In this document: in pieces, positions 1 to 8,082 of the stretch
Layout: every line of letters starts with the position of its first letter
How positions within the stretch are numbered: the first letter of the stretch is position 1
Source: CAZLCC01 sp964558365
Lineage (GTDB): Bacteria; Patescibacteriota; Saccharimonadia; Saccharimonadales; Saccharimonadaceae
NCBI GenBank assembly: GCA_964558365.1
Contig: CAZLCC010000012.1
Location: 1-64,000, forward strand
Direction of reading: 5' to 3'
Length of the DNA: 64,000 bases
Notes under the pieces: generated by a model
Databases searched by the model: none
Told to the model about the DNA's origin: nothing
Seen by the model: the letters and a program-made list of their open reading frames with translations, nothing else
Position numbers and translations under genes: made by a program

Positions 1-542
1 GGCACACCGTTCTTGTCTACAAGATATTGCCTGTCCCCTGCTTGCCACCCAACAAGCGGCTCTCTGAGCGTAATTGTATAGTCACCGTAGCCAATGCCGC
101 CACCGCTACTTTTTGCAGCACTCACCTCTGGTAGTTTATCGCCTAAATATTCACTAAACCTCTTTTCATTTAGAATGAACCGAAATCTCTCAACAGGATA
201 TTTATAAAGATAATCCGCAATAGCATCTTTATAGCGCTGTTCTTGTGGCGGTTTAGTTGGTGATGGGGTAAACGCCACAGAGTTAACAGTTAAAGCATAT
301 TGAGTTAAAAGCCAATAAAATAAAACACTCCCAACAACAGCAATAGTTATAACAACTTTCATAATATGGCGCCGGCGAGCACGAGCATGTTCTTGCAAAC
401 GAACAGATTGCTCTTTTTGCTGCTCGGTTGGCGCGCGATCTGAGAGTGTTCGACTACGACGAAATGACGTATTATCTTGCCCTGTCATATAGCGCGGCTG
501 GCGTCGAGCCGGCTGACTATTCTTTTTACCCCACCAAGCCAT
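1..542 (-). CDS. ftsQ: FtsQ/DivIB-like cell division protein (3' end outside window)
   Basis: The reading frame is open from an ATG at 542 to the window edge, giving about 180 residues of an incomplete protein. The N-terminus is about 60 residues of basic, Arg/Gln-rich cytoplasmic sequence. One membrane helix follows (about residues 64-84, VVITIAVVGSVLFYWLL), and then an extracellular region. FtsQ/DivIB proteins have exactly this single-pass topology and join the FtsL/FtsB divisome subcomplex. The gene lies 3 bp after murG at the distal end of the dcw cluster, which is the usual place for ftsQ. No POTRA signature was proved by eye, so the name rests on topology and position. Confidence 0.65.
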   Translation of the reverse strand, partial: MAWWGKKNSQPARRQPRYMTGQDNTSFRRSRTLSDRAPTEQQKEQSVRLQEHARARRRHIMKVVITIAVVGSVLFYWLLTQYALTVNSVAFTPSPTKPPQEQRYKDAIADYLYKYPVERFRFILNEKRFSEYLGDKLPEVSAAKSSGGGIGYGDYTITLREPLVGWQAGDRQYLVDKNGV

Positions 543-545
543 TTT

Positions 546-1706
546 TTATATTTCCTTCTTTGCTGTTTTAATAATTATTTCTACTGTGTCACGAGCAGCA
601 TTTGGCTTTGCAAACTTGCCAAGTTTTTCGCCCATTTTATGGCGCAGATTACCGTCGTTAACAAGCAGCATAATTTGTTCAAATAATATATCTGGATTAT
701 CTTGAAACGCCAGCTCATCGGCAACAATAACCGCACCTTCTTGTTCATATACTTTAGCATTTTTAACCTGATGACCGCCAGTTAACATTGCGTTTGGAAC
801 AACAATAACCGCTTTTTTTAGCGCTGCAAGTTCAAGCATCGTCGTGGCACCTGCTCGGCTTACAACCACGTCCGCCGCCCCAAGCAACTGAGCCATGCCC
901 TGACTAACAAATGGCAAAAGCCTATAATCAGAATCTTGCGGCACTTCATCTTCAAATTGCTCAAACTGCTTTGCGCCCGTAATATGAACAACTGAAGCGT
1001 GTGGCAGCACCTTATCAGCAATCGCCAGCATCGCTTTGTTAATCTTCTGCGCACCAAGACCTCCACCGGTAACAACAACAAGTGGCTTACTAGCCGAAAG
1101 GCTAAAACTTTCTTTAGCCTTCTTTTGCTCATCTGAAGAGAACGAATGGAATTCACTACCAATAGGAATACCGACATATTTTGTTTTATTCTTTGGATAG
1201 TTGTAGTGCTTAAGAGGAGCACCAGTAGCAATTGCCTGCGCCCACGGCGCAAGAATGCGATTTGTAAGCCCAGGATGAGCGTCTGAATCATGGATAACGA
1301 ATGGAATTCTTAATAGGTGCGCAGCAAGACCAACTGGTAAGCAAACAAAGCCACCTTTTGTAAAAATAACATCAGGTCGCCACGCGACTAACAGCGTAAA
1401 ACTTTGAATACACCCAAAAATAAAGAGAATACCATCACCTATATTTCGCAGCAGCGTTGGAATATCAAATAGCTGTCCCCACCAAGAAGTACCGTGATAG
1501 CGCCGCAGCTTACCTGAAAATATCGCCTTGGTTTTTATATCGGCATTATCATGCTGAATAATTTGCTTTGCTTGGCTAGCAAAGCGCCGATCCGACCAAA
1601 AACGAATCTCAAGATTATCAACTTGTGACTTCTTCAATTCTCTAATAATAGCGAGGATTGGCGTTACGTGTCCGCCTGATCCGCCGCCGACCGTCAGCAC
1701 TTTCAT
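546..1706 (-). CDS. murG: UDP-GlcNAc:undecaprenyl-PP-MurNAc-pentapeptide GlcNAc transferase
   Basis: MurG adds GlcNAc to lipid I on the inner face of the membrane to make lipid II. The 386-residue protein begins with the family glycine-rich loop GGGSGGHVTP at residues 7-16. It also has a KGGF segment, a HDSDAHPGLTNR motif (usually HEQNAxPGxxN), a second-domain GGGLGAQ loop, and SRAGATTMLEL for UDP-GlcNAc binding. The ATG at 1706 places the first Rossmann strand correctly. This start lies 65 nt inside the 3' end of ftsW, an unusually long overlap that suggests coupled translation. The gene is followed by ftsQ after 3 bp. Confidence 0.95.
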   Translation of the reverse strand: MKVLTVGGGSGGHVTPILAIIRELKKSQVDNLEIRFWSDRRFASQAKQIIQHDNADIKTKAIFSGKLRRYHGTSWWGQLFDIPTLLRNIGDGILFIFGCIQSFTLLVAWRPDVIFTKGGFVCLPVGLAAHLLRIPFVIHDSDAHPGLTNRILAPWAQAIATGAPLKHYNYPKNKTKYVGIPIGSEFHSFSSDEQKKAKESFSLSASKPLVVVTGGGLGAQKINKAMLAIADKVLPHASVVHITGAKQFEQFEDEVPQDSDYRLLPFVSQGMAQLLGAADVVVSRAGATTMLELAALKKAVIVVPNAMLTGGHQVKNAKVYEQEGAVIVADELAFQDNPDILFEQIMLLVNDGNLRHKMGEKLGKFAKPNAARDTVEIIIKTAKKEI

Positions 1707-2910
1707 TACTTTTTCCTTCCTTATATTGAATATGCGAAGTATAACGAGAAATTTGGAATACTAACCCCAAAGTTAGCATAATAAACAACAAACTAGTTCC
1801 GCCAAAGCTTAATAGAGGCAGCGTAAGACCCGTGAGCGGAAAGAGACCTGTCATTGCGCCAATGTTAACAATAACGTGCGTTGCCACCCAACCAAATACA
1901 CCAGCCACAAGCAACTTCATCGTCGGATCGCCAACATGATCCATAATGCGCAAAATACGCATTAAAAAGGCCGTAAATAGCGCCAGGAGCGCCAATAACC
2001 CCACAAAGCCAAAGAGCTCTCCCATAATTGCAAAAATGGAGTCGTTGACTGCTTCTGGCAAGTAGCCAAAGGCCTGCACGCTCTTTCCTAGTCCCAGCCC
2101 AAACATTCCACCAGTGCCAATTGCCAATTTTGCTTGATTAATATGATAGCTTGAGCCGTCTATTTCGTCACTTGGGTTCAAAAAGGTCGTCACACGCTCT
2201 ATTCGGTGCGGGGCAATCAAAATTAGAAGAATACCTAAACCAACCATTGCCCCAAGTAGCATTAAGCCAATTCGCTTATTAACGCCTGCCACAAACAGCA
2301 TTGTTGCTAAAATACCAATCATCGCAATGCCTGTTCCCATGTCTTTTTGAAACACAATAATAAACAAAACAGATATAGCTGTTACAATGCCCAAAGGAAC
2401 AATCGTATCTGGGATGCTATTCACCTTCCCTTCTGCAACTCGTCTTGCTAAAAATCCAGCCGTAAATAAAAGCAAACCAAATTTCACTAGCTCTGCTGGC
2501 TGAAAAGTCGTGAAGCCAAGGTTAAACCAGCGACACGCGCCGGAGGTGCATAGCGCGAGTGGCACATTTAAAGCCCCGAAAACAACAAGTAGCGCACAAA
2601 GAATAAATGCTGTAATCAGGATTTTTCCAGCATATTTTTCCCATATTTTTAGGGGTATTGATGCCGTAATAGCAAATCCAGTTAGCCCAACCAGCAGAAA
2701 CATAAGTTGCCGCTGCATAAAGTGAGCTTGGTCAAGCGCATGCCCGCCAGCTTCGTTTATAACCTCAGTACGTGCAGGGCTAATTGCATAAAGTACCACT
2801 AAGCCAAGGAGCAATAAAATACCAATATAAATAATTAGTTGATAATCAGGGCGATGGCGTCGCACAAACTGCCGCGAAGAAGAAGCTGCTTCTGCAAATC
2901 GCTGTCGCAT
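1642..2910 (-). CDS. ftsW: FtsW/RodA-family SEDS peptidoglycan polymerase
   Basis: SEDS proteins polymerise lipid II into glycan strands together with a class B PBP. The 422-residue protein has about 10 hydrophobic segments after a basic N-terminus. It carries the family signature with YLPEAVNDSIFAIMGEL and the C-terminal PLLSFGGTSLL motif. The start codon overlaps the mraY stop as TAATG. The C-terminus carries a hydrophilic, Arg-rich tail of about 30 residues, and this tail is encoded in the sequence shared with the murG start. Position next to mraY and murG and downstream of the PBP favours FtsW over RodA. Confidence 0.92.
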   Translation of the reverse strand: MRQRFAEAASSSRQFVRRHRPDYQLIIYIGILLLLGLVVLYAISPARTEVINEAGGHALDQAHFMQRQLMFLLVGLTGFAITASIPLKIWEKYAGKILITAFILCALLVVFGALNVPLALCTSGACRWFNLGFTTFQPAELVKFGLLLFTAGFLARRVAEGKVNSIPDTIVPLGIVTAISVLFIIVFQKDMGTGIAMIGILATMLFVAGVNKRIGLMLLGAMVGLGILLILIAPHRIERVTTFLNPSDEIDGSSYHINQAKLAIGTGGMFGLGLGKSVQAFGYLPEAVNDSIFAIMGELFGFVGLLALLALFTAFLMRILRIMDHVGDPTMKLLVAGVFGWVATHVIVNIGAMTGLFPLTGLTLPLLSFGGTSLLFIMLTLGLVFQISRYTSHIQYKEGKSNESADGRRRIRRTRNANPRYY

Positions 2911-3953
2911 TATTTAATATATCCTCCAACAAGCGCAAGTAATAACCCTGCGAACCCAGTCACTTGAGCAATTACCCAAAAGCGCATCGTTACTTTTGTT
3001 TCTGGCCACCCTTTTGCTTCAAGATGATGATGTAAAGGTGCAGAAATAAAAATCTTTTTCTTAAACAATTTTTTACTAGCAATCTGAATCAAACTCGAGC
3101 CAGCTTCAAGTACAAACAATAGACCTATCACCGGAAGAAGGAAAAGTGTGTCAGTCAGCATAGCAACCACACCAAGCGAGGTGCCAAATGCAAACGACCC
3201 AACATCACCCATAAAAAATCTTGCTGGATAAATATTAAACCATATATAACTCAAAAGAACACCGAGCACTGTGAAACAAAAACCAGCGATTTCAAAATTA
3301 CCCTGGAGCAATGCGATTACAGCAAAAACACCGTAGGCCGTTGCTAGCAATCCACCAGCAAGCCCATCTAGCCCATCGCTAATATTGACTGCATTACCCG
3401 TTGCAATAACCGCAAAAATAAATAGTGGTATGATCCACCATCCAAGATAAAATTCGCCCATAAACGGAACTTGCACACCTGCATAGCCAAGTTTTGCAAA
3501 AAAGAACCACGCCAAAATTGCAGCAACGGCAGTAATCATTAAGAATTTTACGCTTGAACGAAGTCCTTTAACACCGCCACCTAGACCACGAATATTAATA
3601 ATGTCATCAAGCAGTCCAATCGCCCCGCCTCCAAGCAGCGCTGCAAGTGGTAGCCATGTTTGCTCTCTATCTAGATTAAAAATTAGCGTTACCACGGTAA
3701 TTGACACGACGCCAATCAAACCAGCCATAGTTGGAATATTGCGCTTAAACTTCTCTGCGTGCAACTTTGTGAACACCTTTAGCGCCTCACCCGTTGTCGA
3801 GGTGCTACGCTGCCTCTTCCAAAAACGATAACGATATGCGGCAAAAGTATATACAGGCGTTAAAGCCATCGCGAGCACAAACGCCCCCACGCTAAGTGCA
3901 AAAATCTTAATCATTTCGTTTGTCAGTTGAGCTAGTGTTATTCCTTCAAGCAT
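2910..3953 (-). CDS. mraY: Phospho-N-acetylmuramoyl-pentapeptide transferase
   Basis: MraY transfers phospho-MurNAc-pentapeptide from UDP to undecaprenyl phosphate, giving lipid I. The protein has 347 residues and about 10 membrane helices. The catalytic signature NAVNISDGLDGLAGG and the C-terminal APLHHHLEAKG (HHH motif) are both present, as is the DD pair in LLDDIIN. A clear Shine-Dalgarno sequence (AAGGAG) lies 5 nt before the ATG at 3953. The stop overlaps the ftsW start by one base, and the PBP gene lies 11 bp upstream, so this is one operon. Confidence 0.96.
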   Translation of the reverse strand: MLEGITLAQLTNEMIKIFALSVGAFVLAMALTPVYTFAAYRYRFWKRQRSTSTTGEALKVFTKLHAEKFKRNIPTMAGLIGVVSITVVTLIFNLDREQTWLPLAALLGGGAIGLLDDIINIRGLGGGVKGLRSSVKFLMITAVAAILAWFFFAKLGYAGVQVPFMGEFYLGWWIIPLFIFAVIATGNAVNISDGLDGLAGGLLATAYGVFAVIALLQGNFEIAGFCFTVLGVLLSYIWFNIYPARFFMGDVGSFAFGTSLGVVAMLTDTLFLLPVIGLLFVLEAGSSLIQIASKKLFKKKIFISAPLHHHLEAKGWPETKVTMRFWVIAQVTGFAGLLLALVGGYIK

Positions 3954-3964
3954 ATTTCTCCTTA

Positions 3965-5716
3965 TTATTGCACTGGCGGTATTTTTAAATAATCAATCAT
4001 CCAATTAGACATATCTGTAAAAATCGGTCCAGCAGCGACCGTACCAGCATAGCCAGGTAGTTTTGAATCTTTTACCTGCACCATTATGACATATCGCGTT
4101 TTTTCATTACCACCAAATCCAAGATACGTTCCAATCGAATTATCTTCCGAATATTTTCCTGTTGTTGGGTCAATAATCTCAGAAGTTCCTGTTTTACCAC
4201 CCACAATATAACCCGATTTATCTTTGCCTTTAAACAATCCTAGCTGGCGCGCCTGATACGTCATTTCTTTTAAATTTGCAGAATTTGCAGGTGTTAACAC
4301 ATCTTTTCTTACTATTGTTGGCTTTTGCTTCTCGATTTTATCGCCTTCTTTTACACCATAAATAAGGGTTGGCTTATAGTACGTTCCACCATTCATCGTT
4401 GCTGAAAATGCGGCTGCAACCTGAATCATCGTCATATCAACACCCTGGCCAAACACCATGTTGGCATAACGCACGTTATTCCCCTGCTCTTCGTCTGGGC
4501 TAATCATGATTCCCGGTTGCTCACCAGCTTGTTCAATTCCCGTATTCTTACCAAAGAAAAAGTGGTTTTTATAATATTCATATAATTTATCTCTTGCTTG
4601 CCTGTTTACCTGCCCGCCACCCATTTGCTGCAGTACATGCACAACACCGGTGTTTAAAGAATAATGCAAAACATCAGTCATTGTTGCTGCCGGGTTAATT
4701 GGATCTTCTTCAATGTTGCTAATTTTTGTATCATCAACCTGAATTGAACCAGTGTTATTAAAGGTGCTATTTTTTTTCACCGCCCCAGTATCAAGCCCAA
4801 CGCCCATACTCAAAACTTTAATAACCGACCCTGGCTCAAAAGGCTCGCTCACTGCCCTGTTTTGCAATACAGAATAATCATTTATCTCGCTATATTTTGA
4901 TGGATCGTAATTTGGATAGTTTGCCATTGCAACTACGCCACCAGTGTTTGGATCCATAACAACAATATTACCGGTGGTTGCCCCGGCGTTATCAAGGCCT
5001 CGCTTCAAAGCCTGTTCTGCATACGCCTGAATATTTCTATCAATCGTAAGCACCAAATCATCGCCATCTTTCGCGGGTATGCTGATGTCGTTCCCACCAA
5101 TCGTAAGTGGAATACGACGAACGTCGGTAATAGTCTGTAAAACACCTGGCTCGCCTCTTAAACGCTTATCTAACGCACCTTCAATGCCATACTGTCCTTT
5201 TCCATCTGCATTAACGTATCCAAGTAACTGCCCCGCTAAACTACCTTCTGGGTACACTCGCTGATCTGCTTCTTGCAAACCAACTCCCACCAATTCCTCT
5301 TTCTTCAAAAGTTCAGCCTGCTGTCGAGTAAGTTGGCGAGCTAACACAACATAGCGTAATTTTTTATCATCTAAGCTTTTTTCAAAACCCTCAACCACAT
5401 TGCCACCAGCAATACGCTGCACCGTTTCAATAACTTTCTTTTTATCTTTCACCTCTTGTGGATCACCAAACGCAGTATATACAGGCTGGTTCAAAACGAG
5501 CGGAATTATATTGTTATCGCCTTCTCTAGCATAAATTTTGCCGCGTTTTGCTGGCACATCAAATTTTGCTAGATGCTCTTTATCTGCCTGTTCTTGATAA
5601 TACCCATGACGAATAATTTGCAAGTAGAAAAGCTGCAACACAAAAATAGCCATTACACCTAAAAGACCAAAGGCAAGTACCTTAGATCTTCCATATCGCT
5701 TCAGTAATGGCTTCAT
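3965..5716 (-). CDS. ftsI: Class B penicillin-binding protein (FtsI/PBP2-type transpeptidase)
   Basis: This is the septal transpeptidase that cross-links peptidoglycan made by FtsW. The 583-residue protein has an N-terminal membrane anchor (about residues 13-33) and a PBP dimerisation domain. The transpeptidase domain holds all three active-site motifs: SVIK (SxxK, in EPGSVIKV), SLN (SxN) and KTGT (in GGKTGTSE). No C-terminal PASTA repeat is seen. The ATG at 5716 lacks a good Shine-Dalgarno sequence, but a TATAAA box lies about 9 nt upstream, so an internal leaderless promoter is possible. The neighbours are ftsL and mraY. Confidence 0.93.
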   Translation of the reverse strand: MKPLLKRYGRSKVLAFGLLGVMAIFVLQLFYLQIIRHGYYQEQADKEHLAKFDVPAKRGKIYAREGDNNIIPLVLNQPVYTAFGDPQEVKDKKKVIETVQRIAGGNVVEGFEKSLDDKKLRYVVLARQLTRQQAELLKKEELVGVGLQEADQRVYPEGSLAGQLLGYVNADGKGQYGIEGALDKRLRGEPGVLQTITDVRRIPLTIGGNDISIPAKDGDDLVLTIDRNIQAYAEQALKRGLDNAGATTGNIVVMDPNTGGVVAMANYPNYDPSKYSEINDYSVLQNRAVSEPFEPGSVIKVLSMGVGLDTGAVKKNSTFNNTGSIQVDDTKISNIEEDPINPAATMTDVLHYSLNTGVVHVLQQMGGGQVNRQARDKLYEYYKNHFFFGKNTGIEQAGEQPGIMISPDEEQGNNVRYANMVFGQGVDMTMIQVAAAFSATMNGGTYYKPTLIYGVKEGDKIEKQKPTIVRKDVLTPANSANLKEMTYQARQLGLFKGKDKSGYIVGGKTGTSEIIDPTTGKYSEDNSIGTYLGFGGNEKTRYVIMVQVKDSKLPGYAGTVAAGPIFTDMSNWMIDYLKIPPVQ

Positions 5717-5742
5717 ATACTCTATTTTATACTAATTTAGGG

Positions 5743-6096
5743 TTAATTTCGGATAGTATCAACACTAGCTGGCTTGCTTAAATTACTCGCTACTTCGCTA
5801 TTTTGAATTCGCTCAAGTGCCTGCAAACGTGCATTTTCAACCTCAAGGTCACTCTTTTGGCTTAAAAGCTTCGTTTTTTCGTTATTTAAATCGCTAAGTT
5901 CATAGCCATATGTGCTGGTTTTTGTAATTTGTGTAAGATAAATCAATCCCAAAACAGCGACCATTAACGCAACCAGTACGGTATGCGAAACTACTCCAAG
6001 TTTTGCGGTTGATTCAAAAGTAATTGTGTTTTGGTTTCGACGCCACCTTCGGTCTTGGCGCCCTGTTTGCAGCGCGCTACTTCTATAGTACGACAT
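5743..6096 (-). CDS. ftsL: FtsL-like divisome protein
   Basis: This 117-residue bitopic protein has a basic cytoplasmic N-terminus of about 30 residues and one membrane helix (about 33-53). A coiled-coil follows with heptad-like leucines (about 60-100, including LNNEKTKLLSQKSDLEVENARLQAL). That is the architecture of FtsL/DivIC, which form a complex with FtsQ. Sequence identity in this family is low, so the call rests on topology and on its place between rsmH and the PBP gene. The Shine-Dalgarno sequence is weak (GGA about 9 nt upstream). Confidence 0.8.
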   Translation of the reverse strand: MSYYRSSALQTGRQDRRWRRNQNTITFESTAKLGVVSHTVLVALMVAVLGLIYLTQITKTSTYGYELSDLNNEKTKLLSQKSDLEVENARLQALERIQNSEVASNLSKPASVDTIRN

Positions 6097-6133
6097 GTAT
6101 TTTTTCCGTTTTTATATTTATTTTGTCTTTTTG

Positions 6134-6163
6134 GATGTAGCCCCAATTGCTCGAGGCTACATC
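6134..6163. other. Perfect 9-bp hairpin upstream of ftsL
   Basis: GATGTAGCC at 6134-6142 and its exact complement GGCTACATC at 6155-6163 enclose a 12-nt loop. In the minus-strand transcript the hairpin lies between a 19-codon ORF and ftsL. The downstream bases are A-rich rather than a U tract, so it is not a standard terminator. It may be an mRNA processing or translation-control structure. Confidence 0.5.
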
Positions 6164-6175
6164 TAGCCGTTTAGG

Positions 6176-6235
6176 TTATTTGTGTTTTACAGTAACCTTA
6201 AACGCGCGAGACTTGTCAACGATCTTTACTGACAT
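6176..6235 (-). CDS. Putative 19-residue peptide in the dcw operon
   Basis: The frame reads from ATG at 6235 to TAA at 6176. A good Shine-Dalgarno sequence (AAAGGG, 6-7 nt upstream) precedes it. The product is short and basic (MSVKIVDKSRAFKVTVKHK), with no membrane segment. It lies 12 bp after rsmH and is followed by a 9-bp hairpin before ftsL. It could be a real microprotein, or a translated leader that controls the hairpin and ftsL. No family is recognised. Confidence 0.4.
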   Translation of the reverse strand: MSVKIVDKSRAFKVTVKHK

Positions 6236-6247
6236 AACAAGCCCTTT

Positions 6248-7147
6248 CTATGTTTTTATTTTCACTGCGACCCGAAGCTTAGCGCTTCGTGCACGCGGGT
6301 TGTGAACATCCTCATTTGCACCGTTAATCGGCTTCTTGGTAAGGATTTTTAACTTAGCCTCATATCCCGAATTCTTTTGCTCGTTAAAATACTGTTTAAC
6401 GAGTCGATCCTCTAGACTATGAAAGCTAATAACCCCTACTCTCCCGCCATCTTCTAACAAATCTGGTAAAAGTGGCAACAGCTCGCGAATCTGAGCAAGC
6501 TCTTGATTCACTTCTAGCCGTAGTGCTTGAAAAGTACGCGTCGCTGGGTGAATTTTCCCCCTTTGACGATGAAAAGTTTTGGCAATAACAGATGCAAGTT
6601 CTGCCGTGCTATGGTGCGGTCGTGAATCCACAATAGCCTTAGCAATCCTTTTAGCTTGGCTAGCCTTTTCTTCACCAAATTGGCAAATAATAGTGGCTAG
6701 CTCCGCTTCACTATAGGTATTAACCACATTTTCTGCAGTCAGTTCCATGCGACGGTCCATTCTCATATCTAATGGCCCATCGTGCGAAAAGGAAAAACCT
6801 CGCTCTGCAATGTCAAGTTGCGGTGACGAAACACCCAAATCAACTAACACCATATCAAACCGCCGCCCTTCAGCAATAAGCTGCTTGGCAGCAGATAAAA
6901 AATCCGTATGCAAAAGATGCACGCCGCTTAGCTTAGTCTTTAAAGATTCAATTGCCATATCATCTCTATCAACCAGCGTCGCAAGTGTGGCATCTCCAAT
7001 ATGCTGAATAAACTCGCTTGCATGTCCGCCATAGCCAGCAGTAAGGTCAAGATATGTCTCGCCCTTTTGCGGCTTTAGCTCACGCAGAGTTGCTTCAAGC
7101 AATACCGGAATATGTTGGAGTTGTTGTGGTGGATATTCTTTTCTCAT
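6248..7147 (-). CDS. rsmH: 16S rRNA (cytosine1402-N4)-methyltransferase
   Basis: RsmH (MraW) methylates N4 of C1402 in 16S rRNA using SAM. The protein of about 299 residues has the SAM motif DLTAGYGGHASEF, the segment LVDLGVSSPQLD, the signature GFSFSHDGPLDMRMD, and the C-terminal HSLEDRLVKQYF. The ATG at 7147 was chosen because an AGGTGA Shine-Dalgarno sequence lies 10 nt upstream. A GTG at 7159 would add four residues but lies within that Shine-Dalgarno region. It is the second gene of the dcw cluster after mraZ. Confidence 0.95.
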   Translation of the reverse strand: MRKEYPPQQLQHIPVLLEATLRELKPQKGETYLDLTAGYGGHASEFIQHIGDATLATLVDRDDMAIESLKTKLSGVHLLHTDFLSAAKQLIAEGRRFDMVLVDLGVSSPQLDIAERGFSFSHDGPLDMRMDRRMELTAENVVNTYSEAELATIICQFGEEKASQAKRIAKAIVDSRPHHSTAELASVIAKTFHRQRGKIHPATRTFQALRLEVNQELAQIRELLPLLPDLLEDGGRVGVISFHSLEDRLVKQYFNEQKNSGYEAKLKILTKKPINGANEDVHNPRARSAKLRVAVKIKT

Positions 7148-7450
7148 AATCGAGGTCACCTAACTGGCAATCAATGTGTTTGTTTTTTGTAAAAGTTTTT
7201 GTTTTTGTTTGTCTTTAATAGATACTTCTCGAGAATTACGGTGTAATTCAAAACATCTATTATTTGAGAGACTTATGTGTGTGAGGTGGAGTTTTTTTGG
7301 GAGGTGTGTTTAAGGAATGTACAAGAGCTATTATATAGGTGGCAGCTCTCATGTCCACCCACTGACTGCCAGATAGCTGACCTCGCGAGCTTTTCTCCTC
7401 GGTTGCTATCTGTTCTTACCAAATTATTAAAGTGCGTTCTATCAACAGGT
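7148..7450 (-). other. mraZ-rsmH intergenic region with structured leader elements
   Basis: This 300-bp stretch has no recognisable gene. On the minus strand it contains a 7-bp stem (AGATAGC at 7410-7404 pairing with GCTATCT at 7376-7370), one GTGGG box near 7358, and a TATAAT near 7332. It also has the inverted repeat GAATTAC-3-GTAATTC at 7233-7249, which overlaps the palindrome TTCTCGAGAA at 7226-7235. A 30-codon ORF (7352 to 7260) is possible but unsupported. The region may carry a second promoter or an RNA switch for rsmH. Confidence 0.4.
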
Positions 7451-7822
7451 TTATTCAGCTTCTTTTGGGCTCATAATGCGCCAATACGCACCAGCTCTCA
7501 CTGCCACTATCTCTTTTGAAATAGTCGCGTAATCAAGCAAGTGTTGTTCTAACGTTACACGCCCTTGCTTCACATCCAGACTTGCTTCAGCTTTTCCAGT
7601 ACGAAATCGAACGTTTAGATCCGCTACTCTTTCGTCCAGGATGCTTCCCGTTAGCGCTGGCTCAACCTCTCTATCCCAAACTTGCTTAGGATAAAGGTGA
7701 AGATATTTACCAAAGCCACGGGTAACAACGACCCCGCTTGCAAATTCATTACGAAGTTCCGCCGGTATTGTTAACCGACGCTTCTCATCGAGTTTGCGCA
7801 CAAAATAGTCGACTGATGCCAT
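7451..7822 (-). CDS. mraZ: Transcriptional regulator MraZ
   Basis: MraZ is a ring-forming DNA-binding protein that represses its own dcw operon. The 123-residue protein carries both tandem SpoVT/AbrB-like repeats. The first contains KLDEKRRLTIPAELR near residue 10, and the second contains LDVKQGRVTLEQHLLDYA near residue 82. A Shine-Dalgarno sequence (AGGAAGAAG) precedes the ATG at 7822. It is the first gene of the cluster. Four GTGGG repeats lie 70-115 bp upstream, matching the known MraZ binding motif. Confidence 0.95.
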   Translation of the reverse strand: MASVDYFVRKLDEKRRLTIPAELRNEFASGVVVTRGFGKYLHLYPKQVWDREVEPALTGSILDERVADLNVRFRTGKAEASLDVKQGRVTLEQHLLDYATISKEIVAVRAGAYWRIMSPKEAE

Positions 7823-7891
7823 GTCTTCTTCCTGTTAACAGTTTTTTAAATTTTCGTGGTGCTTTTTCTTTTTTGTTTTTTGGTGGTGTTA

Positions 7892-7936
7892 CCCACTGCG
7901 ACCCACTGACATCAGTTTAATACCCACGGTTACCCA
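7892..7936 (-). promoter_or_regulatory. MraZ operator (GTGGG repeats) of the dcw operon
   Basis: On the minus strand GTGGG occurs at 7932-7936, 7923-7927, 7902-7906 and 7892-7896. The spacings between repeat starts are 9, 21 and 10 bp. MraZ of E. coli and mycoplasmas binds tandem GTGGG-type repeats about 10 bp apart upstream of mraZ. A TATAAT box (7954-7959, minus) lies just upstream, so bound MraZ would sit at or just after the transcription start. Confidence 0.75.
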
Positions 7937-7979
7937 CTGCAATAGCAAAAATGATTATAAAAAGAGAACAAGCTAATGT

Positions 7980-8001
7980 TTATCCACATTTTTGTGGATA
8001 A
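7980..8001. promoter_or_regulatory. Head-to-head pair of perfect DnaA boxes
   Basis: TTATCCACA at 7980-7988 and its exact inverse TGTGGATAA at 7993-8001 are separated by four T residues. Each matches the high-affinity DnaA box TTATNCACA perfectly. The pair lies about 20 bp upstream of the predicted mraZ -10 box, so DnaA could control the division cluster. No dnaA, dnaN or origin-like AT repeat cluster is nearby, so an origin role is less likely. Confidence 0.6.
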
Positions 8002-8005
8002 GTCA

Positions 8006-8042
8006 CAATAAAAACAGGGGTAACATCTTTTGATGCCCCCTG
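8006..8042 (-). terminator. Rho-independent terminator of the 8083-8310 gene
   Basis: CAGGGG at 8015-8020 pairs with CCCCTG at 8037-8042, with an inner CATC/GATG stem around a TTTT loop. On the minus strand the hairpin is followed by a U-rich run (8006-8014). It separates the small membrane protein unit from the mraZ operon. Confidence 0.75.
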
Positions 8043-8082
8043 CTACTTTGGGCTATTTTACAACAACCATAAGCAATTTAAT

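Noticed and set aside
7980..8001. Chromosomal replication origin
   Set aside because: Only two DnaA boxes are present, with no dnaA, dnaN or AT-rich unwinding repeats nearby. A promoter role fits the position better.
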